DNA of 64,000 bases. It comes from Bizionia myxarmorum (lineage in GTDB: Bacteria > Bacteroidota > Bacteroidia > Flavobacteriales > Flavobacteriaceae). Shown one piece after another: positions 28,221 through 36,712 of the stretch (its first letter is position 1; the number at the start of each line of letters is the position of its first letter). Both the position numbers and the translations under genes were made by a program. Under the pieces are notes generated by a model. That model saw nothing but the letters and a program-made list of their open reading frames with translations. It made no database searches and was not told the origin of the DNA. The DNA is taken from assembly GCF_008086205.1 (NCBI RefSeq), contig NZ_VSKK01000006.1, positions 28,866 through 92,865 of the forward strand, read 5' to 3'.

Positions 28221-28275
28221 GCGACGGTTTTGAAAAGTAGCGTGTAAGCAACCTCGAACCTTTCGGAGTAGCACA
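28221..28275 (+). repeat. Intergenic imperfect repeat; rest of the 28056-28611 gap
   Basis: CGACGGTTTTGAAAAGTAGC and then CCTCGAACCTTTCGGAGTAG match two blocks of the repeat at 63691-63868 (GCGGTCTTG...GAAAAGTAACG and CTCGAACCTTTATGTTAGCA). A 68-codon minus frame covers these bases but looks like repeat-derived sequence. The remaining 300 bases up to the Hsp20 gene are AT rich and presumably hold its promoter. Confidence 0.5.
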
Positions 28276-28611
28276 CACCATAAATATATAAAGAAACCAA
28301 TGAATTAGGCCTTTTGTAGCAATTTTATATAAATATTGTCGTGTGTAGTGTATATCCCAAGCTGTGATTCGGTAGGCTTTATTTTTCACATCTAATTTCC
28401 ATTTTTTAATATATGTTCAAATGTAAATATGTCATTTTATTGTGAGTAAATATGACAATTATTCAGAATTATGACAAAATTTCATAGAATAAAAGACAAA
28501 ATCCCCAGCAAAAGTCCTTTATGCGATTTTGGTATTTAATTTGTTTAAGTTGAAATGAAATCGAGATAGATTTCAAGACTTGAAATAATGTTTAATTTAA
28601 ATTTTTTAATT

Positions 28612-29088
28612 ATGAGCAATTTAGCAACTGTTCCTAAAAGTGGAAGTTTAGCGAACAGAAATTCAAATCAAAACTTCCCAACTGTATCAAACTGGTTAGA
28701 AGATATCTTTAACAGAGACCTACAATCAGTATTTACCGCAAATTTTAATACGGGCATTACGTTACCAAAAGTAAATATTAAGGAAACTGCTGATGCCTTT
28801 ATGGTAGAAATGGCGGTTCCGGGTCTGAAGAAATCAGATTTCCATATTGACCTCGATAATGAAGTATTATCTATTTCCACAGAAACGAAGGAAGAAAGTG
28901 AACACAAGGAAGAAAATTATACGCGTAGAGAGTTTGGTTATTCTTCGTTCAAAAGAACCTTTAATCTGCCAGAAAGTGTAAACGATGAAAAGATTCATGC
29001 CAACTATGAAAATGGTATTTTGAGTATTCTTTTACCGAAAAAAGAAGAGGCTAAACAAAAGCCTGCCAGAAGTATTAAGATTTCATAA
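28612..29088 (+). CDS. Hsp20/alpha-crystallin small heat-shock protein
   Basis: About 158 residues from ATG 28612 (MSNLATVPKSG); an upstream ATG at 28588 is less likely. The alpha-crystallin domain runs from about residue 50 (LPKVNIKETADAFMVEMAVP) through FHIDLDNEVLSISTET and FGYSSFKRTFNLPESV to YENGILSILLPKKEE. A basic KPARSIKIS tail follows. It acts as an ATP-independent holdase in the cytoplasm. A strong terminator follows the gene. Confidence 0.95.
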   Translation: MSNLATVPKSGSLANRNSNQNFPTVSNWLEDIFNRDLQSVFTANFNTGITLPKVNIKETADAFMVEMAVPGLKKSDFHIDLDNEVLSISTETKEESEHKEENYTRREFGYSSFKRTFNLPESVNDEKIHANYENGILSILLPKKEEAKQKPARSIKIS

Positions 29089-29122
29089 TTGTTTCACCAA
29101 ACTTTAGAGTAAAAAATTAAGA

Positions 29123-29147
29123 AGGATGCTGATTTATTCAGCATCCT
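29123..29147 (+). terminator. Rho-independent terminator after the Hsp20 gene
   Basis: AGGATGCTGA at 29123-29132 pairs perfectly with TCAGCATCCT at 29138-29147 across a TTTAT loop, followed by CTT. It lies 35 bases after the Hsp20 stop codon. Confidence 0.85.
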
Positions 29148-29184
29148 CTTAATAATCAGTTTAATTCTTTAAAACTATATCGTT

Positions 29185-29445
29185 ATGCCAAGAAAGTTTA
29201 AATCTGGGGATTGGGTAAAAGTTAAAGGAAAACGTACCGCTCCAAAAATGCAAGTTCTCAAATATGTTCCAAAAAAAGATTCCTTAATTGGTTTGGTTAA
29301 TTATGACACGTATTTGGAATGTGTTTGGTATAAAAATGGTGAACGGAAATGTGAAGTGTTCCACCAAAATAAGTTGATAAAAACCATAGAAAGTGGTGGA
29401 CTGTTTACAACATTTTTGCCAACGCCTAAATTAAGTTTAACCTAA
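29185..29445 (+). CDS. YodC/DUF2158-like small protein
   Basis: An 86-residue basic protein. FKSGDWVKVKGKRTAPKMQV at the start and YLECVWYKNGERKCEVFHQN in the middle match the DUF2158 (YodC) pattern of a small beta-barrel with a C-V-W core. The role is unknown. It follows the Hsp20 terminator and precedes a lipoprotein gene by 11 bases in the same direction, so the two are probably one unit. Confidence 0.7.
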   Translation: MPRKFKSGDWVKVKGKRTAPKMQVLKYVPKKDSLIGLVNYDTYLECVWYKNGERKCEVFHQNKLIKTIESGGLFTTFLPTPKLSLT

Positions 29446-29456
29446 AATCTAAAGTG

Positions 29457-29948
29457 ATGAAAAAGTATTTTTTATTATTTATGGTTGGCTTGTTAAGCAT
29501 TAGTTGCAATGGACAAAAAAAGGACCAAAAGACGGAAATAAAAGAAAATGATGACAAGTTAGTTGAACAGCCTAAAGCCACTTGGAAAGTCGATAAGGAA
29601 TTTGATGAAAACGGGAATTTAATAAGATATGATAGTATTTATTCTTGGTCATCCAATGGCAAATTTGATAATCTTTCAATGTCCGATAAGGATAGTTTGA
29701 TGCAATCGTTTAAATCAAAATTCTTTAAAAATTATTCAGGATTTGAAAACGAAGGGTTTTCAGCTATTTTTTCTCAAGACTCACTATTTAGTAACCGTTT
29801 CTTTAATGATGATTTCTTTGGAAGTAATTTTGGTAATGATTTTATGGACATTGATAAATTAAGGCAAGAAATGATTGCAAGGCAAAAGAAGTTTTTAGAA
29901 AAATATCAGTCCGAATTCATTAAACCTGAAGAAAAAGACGAAAACTAA
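29457..29948 (+). CDS. Hypothetical lipoprotein
   Basis: A 163-residue protein. MKKYFLLFMVGLLSISC is a lipoprotein signal, with N-G-Q after the cysteine. A charged stretch, a YDSIYSWSSNGKFDN segment and a Phe/Asn/Asp-rich region (FSNRFFNDDFFGSNFGNDF) follow, and it ends in charged helix. A GTG immediately precedes the chosen ATG. I do not recognise the family. Its position between a YodC-like gene and a strong terminator, near Hsp20, suggests a stress-linked set, but that is inference. Confidence 0.7.
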   Translation: MKKYFLLFMVGLLSISCNGQKKDQKTEIKENDDKLVEQPKATWKVDKEFDENGNLIRYDSIYSWSSNGKFDNLSMSDKDSLMQSFKSKFFKNYSGFENEGFSAIFSQDSLFSNRFFNDDFFGSNFGNDFMDIDKLRQEMIARQKKFLEKYQSEFIKPEEKDEN

Positions 29949-29960
29949 ATTGTTTTCGTC
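29937..29960 (+). terminator. Rho-independent terminator overlapping the lipoprotein stop codon
   Basis: GACGAAAAC (29937-29945) pairs with GTTTTCGTC (29952-29960), with the TAA stop in the loop, followed by five T and more T-rich sequence. The hairpin uses the last codons of the gene. Confidence 0.9.
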
Positions 29961-30023
29961 TTTTTCTTTTTTTTAGTTCGAAGTTTTTCTGCATTACACA
30001 CAACCGTTAGTATAGGAAAATCA

Positions 30024-30049
30024 GATGATTACGAAATACGAAACTTTCG
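30024..30049 (+). repeat. Second copy of the intergenic repeat at 747-772
   Basis: GATTACGAAATACGAAACTT in the core matches the copy at 747-772. Just upstream, ACACAACCGTTAGTATAGG resembles the start of the other intergenic repeats. About 80 bases downstream, GTTGTAGGTTGTG could pair back to it. The block lies between a terminator and the DUF417 gene. Confidence 0.55.
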
Positions 30050-30136
30050 TTTAAACACAAAGTTTGATACGAGCCAAAGGCCTTGAATTTATTACTGTGT
30101 CGTCTATTTTTAATATACATCGTTGTAGGTTGTGCT

Positions 30137-30721
30137 TTATTCTTTTATTAATATTTGTTTGGCACAGTCGGATGCACAAATTAATCCCGCAGCCATCATT
30201 ATTACATCTTTCAATACTAAACGTCCTGCACCAGATAAATATGGGAAACCAAATTGAGGTGTCGGAAAATCTCCGCCCAAATTTGGAACGTAAACTTCAG
30301 GTGTGGTTATCAAAAATGTCAAGGTTACTATTGACATACCAAAAGTTAAAATTCCGCCAATTAGTCCAATTTTAGCAAACCATATTCCTAATAAAGTCAA
30401 TATGCCAATAATTACAATCACAGTGCCTAATCCATAAGCAAAAATATAAGTTCTGTTTTCTTTATGCCAATCAATGTTGTTTTGAAACGTTTTACCTTCT
30501 GGATTTTTATGTACTTTATATTCAGTTGCTTCTTTGTTATAAAAAAAAGACATTAACGGGCTATTGGCAACAAAGGGTACAATTCCGTCAGCTTCGTATT
30601 GATAGGCTTTAAGTCCGCCTATCCAAGCCATTACTATAAAAATTGACATTCTCGTCAAATTAATAAATTGTGATTGACTGCCTGCTAAAATTGAAATTAA
30701 TCTATTTATAAATTTTGTCAT
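30137..30721 (-). CDS. DUF417 family membrane protein (YkgB/RclC-like)
   Basis: A 194-residue protein with four membrane segments: LTRMSIFIVMAWIGGLKAYQ, IFAYGLGTVIVIIGILTLLG, IGLIGGILTFGMSIVTLTFL and VLKDVIMMAAGLICAS. FVANSPLMSFFY and the LKDVIMM motif are hallmarks of DUF417. The E. coli relative RclC belongs to a reactive-chlorine response. The frame is complete, and the gene appears to be monocistronic. Confidence 0.88.
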   Translation of the reverse strand: MTKFINRLISILAGSQSQFINLTRMSIFIVMAWIGGLKAYQYEADGIVPFVANSPLMSFFYNKEATEYKVHKNPEGKTFQNNIDWHKENRTYIFAYGLGTVIVIIGILTLLGIWFAKIGLIGGILTFGMSIVTLTFLITTPEVYVPNLGGDFPTPQFGFPYLSGAGRLVLKDVIMMAAGLICASDCAKQILIKE

Positions 30722-30770
30722 TATTTTTATGATATTATTATTTTAGATTTTCGTGATTCTTGCATTACCT

Positions 30771-30890
30771 ACAACGGTCTGTGTATGATAAGTGCGGGTT
30801 TGCGTCCGAGGATTTTCCGCAGGAAAATCGGAAGGTAGTAAACACGCAACTACCATTAAGTTAAGCACCAAAGTAAGCATTTTTTATACA
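30771..30890 (+). repeat. Intergenic imperfect repeat next to the IS element
   Basis: ACAACGGTCTGTGTATGATA and AAGTGCGGGTTTGCGT lead into a palindrome ATTTTCCGCAGGAAAAT (30812-30828). Then come AAACACGCAACTACC and TTAAGTTAAGCACC. The first block matches the other intergenic repeats. The IS1182-like element begins just beyond, at 30901. Confidence 0.6.
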
Positions 30891-30900
30891 CCATGTGCCT

Positions 30901-32615
30901 GTTGCACAACTCTGTTGATAAAGTTACCACAATGGTTATAAACCTGCAATAAAAATCATTAACTTACTGATATGTAAGGCAAAAAGACATATCAGGAGAA
31001 GCTGTTTACCGATTTTTTATTGAGTGAACGTGTACCAGAGCACAACTTTTATCGACAGCTTAAAAGTGTATTAGATTTAAAGTACTTATACAAATTAACC
31101 GAACCGTTTTACGGTGTTACAGGTCAAAAGAGTATTGATCCTGTGGTTTTTTTTAAACTGTGTTTGGTTGGTTATTTGGAAAACATTATCAGCGATAGGA
31201 AATTAATCCAACATAGCAGTATGCGTTTGGATATTTTATTTTTTATCAATTATGATTTGGATGATGAATTTCCTTGGCATTCTACCATTAGCCGAACACG
31301 CCAACTCTTTCCAGAGGATATATTTGAATAAGTTTTCACCAATGTGCTGCACATGTGTATTGAAAAAGGTATGGTTAGTGGTCATACTCAAACTATAGAT
31401 TCAGCGCCAATAAAAGCCAATGCTTCCATGGATAGTTTAGAACTTAAAGTGGCTGAAGAAGATTTAGCTTCACATTTACAGAAAATACGGCACATTAGTG
31501 CCATGGATAAAGAAGTTCCATTACGAAAAAGTAAAGAAAATAAGGCTAGTAAAGAACAGCAAACAATAAGTGCCAATCAGCAGGAACTTGGAGCCATAAA
31601 GAGTAGGAATAAAAAGTGGGCAAAAGACCAAGACCAACGGCAAGGAGCAGGAAATAAAGGCAGTAAATACACGAGCAATAAAACCCATTACAGTCCCACT
31701 GACCCAGATGCACGCATTAGTGTTAAACCAGGAAAGGCAAGAAAGCTTAATTACATGAGCCAATTAAGTGTAGATACGGGACACCATGTTATAACGGATA
31801 TTTGGGCTTACCACGCCGATAAAAGAGACAATCAGTATTTACAAGATATAGTCGGACGTTTAAAGCCGAGATTAAACCGCTTCGGATTACTTTGGCATAA
31901 TTGCGTGGCTGATACAGGCTACAGTAGTGGTGAGAACTATGCGTTTTTAGAGCAGATTAACTTACAGAGTTTTATTCCACCTCAGGGCACCTATAAAGGC
32001 GGTCCAGATAATTTTCATCACAGTAAAGATCAAGACCATTATGTTTATTCTCAAGGCGAGATTATTCCCTTTAAAAAAGTGTTTAATGATTATCGTACAG
32101 GAACCTTAAAAAAGGAATATCGCGGCACAACACATCAATGTAAGGACTGCCCAATAAAGTTGCGCTGTTTGGGTAAAACTGCCAAAGAGAAAAAATTTTC
32201 TGTAACGTATTACAAAGCAGAATATGAACGTAATATAAAACGTGTAAATAGTCCGCAAGGCAGCTATATGAAAGGCAAACGGCAAAGTACGGTAGAACCC
32301 GTTTTTGGAACACTCACCCAATTTATGGGTTTAAGGAAAATAAATACCATAGGAATAAACCAGGCAAATAAGGTCATGCATTTAGCAGCCATGGCATACA
32401 ACCTTAAAAAGTACTTGAAGTTTACACAGAAACTGTCAAAAACCAAGGCAAAAGCACTTGGTCTTATAGTTTCTAAAATAAATGGACTCCAAAACCTAAT
32501 AATCTTCAATTTCCACCAACCAAAATTTAATTAAATGGCATTTTAAGAAAATTAAAAAAGCCCTAAAAAGGGCTTAAATGTGTTTTGGGCATAAATTTTT
32601 AGAGCGTTGTGCAAC
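30901..32615 (+). mobile_element. IS1182-like insertion sequence, full length
   Basis: Ends are GTTGCACAACTCT at 30901-30913 and, inverted, AGCGTTGTGCAAC at 32603-32615 (12 of 13 paired), giving about 1,715 bp. It carries one transposase frame (30972-32534) and a hairpin with AAGCCCT/AGGGCTT arms (32558-32575). I see no clear target-site duplication. Partial relatives lie at 1-260 and 24103-24619. The transposase frame has two stop codons, so the copy is inactive as read. Confidence 0.85.
30972..32534 (+). pseudogene. IS1182-like DDE transposase with two in-frame stops
   Basis: A 520-codon frame starts ATG-TAA: codon 2 (30975-30977) is a stop where a Gln would be expected before GKKTYQEKLFTDF. 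A second in-frame TAA is at 31329-31331 between RQLFPEDIFE and VFTNVLHMCIEKG. Otherwise the frame is open: an N-terminal IS1182 domain (VFFKLCLVGYLENIISDRKL), the acidic residues in TIDSAPIKANAS and NCVADTGYSSGENYAFL, and a VEPVFGTLTQFMGLR tail. It cannot make full transposase without readthrough. Confidence 0.9.
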
Positions 32616-32646
32616 GGTTACCGGTGTTGGCACCGGGCTTTTGCCG

Positions 32647-33306
32647 CTATAGAACTGTCATAGTTTCTTGTTCTGAAAGTCTTGATTTTGGTGTTTTATC
32701 TGTAGTATTAAAATCACTTTCAGTTCTATAGCCAATAGAAACGGCTGTTATTGCTGTAAATCCTTTTTCACGCAAACCAAATTCTTCATCAAGTGCTTTC
32801 ATATCAAGTCCTTCCATAGGGCACGCATCAATACCAAGAGTTGCAACACCTAATAAGAAATTACCAATATTTAGATAAACTTGTTTTTCCATCCAATGTT
32901 GTAAGTCTTTTAAATCGTATTTATGAATATCGGCAAAAATATTCCTTCCTCCATTTACATTTTGTTTAATTTCTTCATTGGGGAATCTTCCATCTTTGTC
33001 TTCAATGTCTAATACGTGTTGCATATATTCTTCATTTGCAGTTATTTTAGAACAAAACAAAACTGTATGTGAAGCATTTAAAACCTTTGATCTGTTAAAA
33101 TGAAAAAAGCCTTCGGTTCCTTTTGCCATTCTTTTTTTTCCTTCTTCTGAATTTGCAATAACAAAATGCCAAGGTTGTAAATTTGTACTTGAAGGACTCA
33201 TTCTTAAAATCGCTTTTACTTTAGCAAAATCTGCTTCAGATATTTTTTTATTAGGGTCAAAATCCTTTGTGGAATATCTCCAGTTTAATGCTTTAATTAC
33301 ATCCAT
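32647..33306 (-). CDS. NfsB-like NAD(P)H nitroreductase
   Basis: A 219-residue FMN-dependent nitroreductase-family enzyme. The N-terminal KALNWRYSTKDFDPNKKIS and RMSPSSTNLQPWHFVIANSE bind FMN. NIGNFLLGVATLGIDACPME is the second conserved part, and AVSIGYRTESDF is near the end. It reduces quinones or nitro compounds with NAD(P)H in the cytoplasm. It begins 24 bases after a small membrane-protein gene and may be co-transcribed with it and the lipoprotein upstream. Confidence 0.92.
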   Translation of the reverse strand: MDVIKALNWRYSTKDFDPNKKISEADFAKVKAILRMSPSSTNLQPWHFVIANSEEGKKRMAKGTEGFFHFNRSKVLNASHTVLFCSKITANEEYMQHVLDIEDKDGRFPNEEIKQNVNGGRNIFADIHKYDLKDLQHWMEKQVYLNIGNFLLGVATLGIDACPMEGLDMKALDEEFGLREKGFTAITAVSIGYRTESDFNTTDKTPKSRLSEQETMTVL

Positions 33307-33330
33307 ATTTTAATAAATTTTATTGATATT

Positions 33331-33828
33331 TCAATCTTTAAGTAGTTCGGTAAGATATTTATTAGTGTATTTTTCTCCAAAATTATCTATAGTAATTGCA
33401 AACGATAAGTGTAAAATTAATGCCGTAAAAACACCAAAAAGTAATGATTTTGAGCTTAAAAAAGACATTATTAAAATAAGTAAGACTATTAAAATACCGT
33501 AGATTAATTTTAATCTAAAGAATGATTTTAAGGCTTTTTCAGTACTTATAGTTTCCGCTTTTGTGAATGCAGGATTTCCACTTTCATAGGTAGAAATTTT
33601 AGCGTCTATTTTTTGTTGATATTTAATATAAGTTGGAAATATTACTGCCATTTCTATGATGCCAAGAATAAGCATTGTAATCGCAAAACTTTTGTGATTT
33701 GAGAATATTAAAAAAAGTAAACCAGCAACTAAAGAAACACTACCTATTATTCCTGTAAAAAGAATCAAAGTTCTTTCACTATTTAAAAATTCTAATATGG
33801 ATTCCATAGTTATTGGGTTGCTTTTCAT
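33331..33828 (-). CDS. Small membrane protein of unknown function
   Basis: About 165 residues (or 158 from MESILEFLN). Four hydrophobic segments are visible: LILFTGIIGSVSLVAGLLFL, FAITMLILGIIEMAVIFPT, LIYGILIVLLILIMSFL and LFGVFTALILHLSFAITI. A soluble stretch KIDAKISTYESGNPAFTKAE lies in the middle. I do not recognise the family. It sits 3 bases after the double-NTF2 lipoprotein gene and before the nitroreductase. Confidence 0.7.
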   Translation of the reverse strand: MKSNPITMESILEFLNSERTLILFTGIIGSVSLVAGLLFLIFSNHKSFAITMLILGIIEMAVIFPTYIKYQQKIDAKISTYESGNPAFTKAETISTEKALKSFFRLKLIYGILIVLLILIMSFLSSKSLLFGVFTALILHLSFAITIDNFGEKYTNKYLTELLKD

Positions 33829-33831
33829 TAA

Positions 33832-34704
33832 TTAAAAATTAAATTTTCCGTTATTATTTTTCCATTCAGCTTTCGTTGCTATAGTTTCCATAACATCCCA
33901 ATGTTCAGCTATTTTTCCATTCTCAACACGGAACAAGTCGTAAAACGAAGTTGCTTTACCTGCAAACGAACCTTCGCTAACAGTCAATACAAAATTACCT
34001 TCGCCCAAAACTTTATGCACTTTGTCGTATTTCATTGTAATTCCTTGCGAAGCCATATATTCCAAAGCGTTTCCAAGTCCTGAAAGTCCGTTAGCCATTT
34101 GTGGATTGTGTTGAATATAATTGTCGCCATCAAAGTATCCAGTCAATTTTTCCATTTTACCGTTTACTAAAATGTCATTCACAAAATTGCTAACCAAAGT
34201 TTTATTTTCTTCTGTCTTATTGATGTTCTCTATTTTAGTTGTTCCATTAATCATTGTGTTACCACTCGGATTTGGATTTGCTGGTGTTTCTTGTAAATTG
34301 TCCCAATGTTCAACTATTTTTCCATTTTCAAATCTGAAAATATCGAAACCGATTTTTGGTCCGAAAAAGTTGTAATCAGTTTGCGTAAAAACAAAATCGC
34401 CATCTTCAAAAGCTCTAATTGTGTTTACTTTCGCGGAGTTCGGTGGAAGTTGTTGCAATAATGCTCCAAATCCAGCAAGTCCGTCTTCAACTCCAAGATT
34501 ATGTTGAATATATTTTTCTGGATTAATATAACCTGCTGGCTCTTGAGCACCAGTTTCTATGCTTTTTAAAAGAGCAATTACTTTTTCTTTGTTTGAAATT
34601 TCCATTTTTTCCTCTTTTTTAAGGTTTGAATTTGTTTTTTGACTATTACAGGCTGTAAAACCTATTGCCAAAATTACCGTTGCACTTAATAGTATCTTTT
34701 TCAT
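33832..34704 (-). CDS. Lipoprotein with two NTF2/SnoaL-like domains
   Basis: A 290-residue protein. MKKILLSATVILAIGFTAC is a lipoprotein signal. Two homologous SnoaL-like domains follow. The first has KYIQHNLGVEDGLAGFGALL and FDIFRFENGKIVEHWDNLQE (about 55-160). The second has NYIQHNPQMANGLSGLGNAL and YDLFRVENGKIAEHWDVMET (about 170-280). The IQHN and EHWD motifs are the family core. The substrate is unknown. It is transcribed with the membrane-protein and nitroreductase genes, with an AraC regulator just upstream. Confidence 0.85.
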   Translation of the reverse strand: MKKILLSATVILAIGFTACNSQKTNSNLKKEEKMEISNKEKVIALLKSIETGAQEPAGYINPEKYIQHNLGVEDGLAGFGALLQQLPPNSAKVNTIRAFEDGDFVFTQTDYNFFGPKIGFDIFRFENGKIVEHWDNLQETPANPNPSGNTMINGTTKIENINKTEENKTLVSNFVNDILVNGKMEKLTGYFDGDNYIQHNPQMANGLSGLGNALEYMASQGITMKYDKVHKVLGEGNFVLTVSEGSFAGKATSFYDLFRVENGKIAEHWDVMETIATKAEWKNNNGKFNF

Positions 34705-34788
34705 TATTTATTGTTTTAAATTGATACTGCAAAGTTGCAATGAAATAGAAGAAAAGAAACGATAAAAACAGTCCTTTGAATGATACTT

Positions 34789-35661
34789 TTAAGCTGAAGT
34801 AAATTCTGTTCTGAATTCAACAGGTGTTTTATCTGTGTGTTTTTTGAAGTATTTGATAAAGTTGGTAGGTTCTTCAAAACCTAACGAAAAAGCAATTTCT
34901 TTGATACTTTCATTTGTGTGTGCCAAAATTCTTTTTGATTCAAGTAAGACTCTTTCATCAATAATTTCTTTTGGTGTTTTTCCGAATATTTTTGTCGTGG
35001 CTTGGTTCAGTCTTTTAGATGTCAAGTGCATTTTTTGAGAATAAAAGCTCACTTTTTTATGGTTTATAAAATTTATATCCAAAAGGTCTTTTAAAATCAG
35101 AGCGTAATCAAAATCATCATCTTTTTTTATTTCTATAAAATTTTGATTTCGTCTCTCCCTTTCGGAATTCAACAAAAGGTTTCGTAAATCATTACGAAGT
35201 ATGTCTGATTGATAATTGTCTTTAAGATTCTCTAATTCGGTTTCCAATTGCTGAAAAATACTGGCAAAAGTTGAATTTGATTTTGAAACATTAATTTGAG
35301 TAATTGAAAGTAAGTCGTTGAACAAAATGCTACTTCTTAAAAATTTAGTGTCCATTTCAGTTTTGCAGAAAAAACTGTCGGTAAATAAAATCATTTTTCC
35401 GCTGAAGTTCGTTTCATTGTCAAAAAGTTGAACGCTATTTTTATTTACAAAAAGTAAAGAATTGGGTTTAATTTTAATTGGATTGAAATCAACTATATGT
35501 GTTGGTGAACCTTTTTGGAACCACAAAATTTGGTAAAATTCCGCTCTATGTGGTTTTGTGATTTCGTCTGGAAATTCGTTAAAAAGAAAGTCAAAATCAA
35601 TGATTTCAAATTCCTGTGGAAGTCCTTCTTTGAAATCGTATTTTTGAATTATTTCCTTCAC
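34789..35661 (-). CDS. AraC-family transcriptional regulator
   Basis: A 290-residue regulator. The N-terminal cupin-like domain has YQILWFQKGSPTHIVDFNPI and LFVNKNSVQLF. The C-terminal double helix-turn-helix runs from about residue 190 (VSFYSQKMHLTSKRLNQATT, FGKTPKEIIDERVLLESKRI, IKEIAFSLGFEEPTNFIKYF) to KTPVEFRTEF. It is complete, in contrast to the two decayed AraC genes in this window. It likely controls the lipoprotein/nitroreductase genes that follow it. Confidence 0.93.
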   Translation of the reverse strand: MKEIIQKYDFKEGLPQEFEIIDFDFLFNEFPDEITKPHRAEFYQILWFQKGSPTHIVDFNPIKIKPNSLLFVNKNSVQLFDNETNFSGKMILFTDSFFCKTEMDTKFLRSSILFNDLLSITQINVSKSNSTFASIFQQLETELENLKDNYQSDILRNDLRNLLLNSERERRNQNFIEIKKDDDFDYALILKDLLDINFINHKKVSFYSQKMHLTSKRLNQATTKIFGKTPKEIIDERVLLESKRILAHTNESIKEIAFSLGFEEPTNFIKYFKKHTDKTPVEFRTEFTSA

Positions 35662-35690
35662 TTTGTTATGAGTTCTGTGGTTTTTTTCCG

Positions 35691-35760
35691 CCTTGTGCCC
35701 AACGTGTTATATGAGCACTAATATAGTAGTTTTGGGCGATAATTGCCGGGATATAAATAG
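35691..35760 (+). repeat. Intergenic repeat-like segment
   Basis: TGCCCAACGTGTTATATGAG matches the core of the other intergenic repeats (CAACG...TATATGA). GCCCAA also pairs with the TTGGGC at 35732-35737. It lies right behind the AraC start, before the mobile-element relics. Confidence 0.45.
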
Positions 35761-35799
35761 ATTTTGATTTGGAGTGATTTAAATTGGTGTTTTTATAAT

Positions 35800-35957
35800 G
35801 GCATCATTTAATCATTAATATTAAAATTTTTAAAATAAAACGCCATTTCGTAAGCAGGGATGAGGTTGGTGGTTTTCTTTTAACCAGTTCCAGAAAGTGT
35901 TTGGATTTTTCATGATAGTGGGATTTTAAGTTATCGTTTGTCTTGTGAATTTTACTC
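35800..35957 (-). other. Short open frames between the AraC gene and the element relic
   Basis: On the minus strand MSKIHKTNDNLKSHYHEKSK opens a frame of about 51 codons at 35957. In another frame MKNPNTFWNWLKENHQPHP opens and stops after 27 codons. The latter looks like the N-terminus of a longer protein cut short. Neither can be assigned. No other gene is seen in 35662-36017. Confidence 0.25.
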
Positions 35958-36017
35958 ATAGGTATTTATTTTAAATTAATGAGTTAGTGAATCTTATATT
36001 TTAGAATTTTTTTGGTT

Positions 36018-36701
36018 TTATCGTTTGTCCTTTGAAGATTTATCAAAAGCCAAAAGGTTAAACATGGTACGCATTCTGGAACGGACTCGGTTTCCTTAGC
36101 GTTCTTCTATTTCTAGGGCGTTTAGGTTTGTTGTGGCGTGGGTTTTATAATATAATTTTGGATTATTGGCTTCTTTTTTTTGCAGCGATAGGTCATATCG
36201 AGATAATAGTATTTCCCCCATAACGTTGCAGTCTTTTCCATAGTGCCTGCCGGTTGGTTCCACGCCCAGGTCGTCGAAACAATAGAAATCATCATTGCCA
36301 TAATCTTCGATGGTTTTAAAGCCCAAATGGTTAAAGCTAAAAACCGCGTTACAACAAGGGATGATTTTATAAAAACGTCTGTGTGGTGTTAGGTGTCGCA
36401 AGAGTTTCATTAAACTTGTTTTCCCACAACCTACCGGGCCAGTTAATAAAACACCTTTGTTTGGGTCGATATCTAGTTTGACGCAGTAGTCTAAATCTTG
36501 AATGGTGTAGATGCACAGTTTGAAAAGAATAGCATGATCTTCATCGTGAATTTTGAAGGCTTGGCCAAAAAGCAATTTTCCTTTAGCTTCCAAGTAGATT
36601 AGAATTTTTTGAAAATCGTAATGGATGCAGTTTTTGTCTATTTCGCCTAGTTGGTAATCGATGCCGCCTTCTGTGATGATGTTTGGTTTTAGGTTTTTCA
36701 T
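36018..36701 (-). pseudogene. DnaC/IstB-like AAA ATPase with one in-frame stop
   Basis: The frame opens at 36701 and runs to 36018 with one interruption, TAA at 36096-36098. LLTGPVGCGKTSLMKLLRH is Walker A, and FYCFDDLGVEPTGRHYG is Walker B. After THATTNLNALEIEER the stop replaces what is usually a tyrosine, and GNRVRSRMRTMFNLLAF continues in frame. The protein resembles helicase-loader-type ATPases of Bacteroidota mobile elements. The truncated product loses the arginine-rich end (sensor 2 or arginine-finger region). It lies 11 bases after the HTH-type gene. Confidence 0.85.
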
Positions 36702-36712
36702 GTTGCGGTTTT

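Noticed and set aside
28183..28389. 68-codon minus-strand open frame
   Set aside because: It is built largely from an intergenic repeat and has no protein-like features or clear start context.
30064..30375. 103-codon plus-strand open frame
   Set aside because: It is antisense to the end of the DUF417 gene, which has clear family features.
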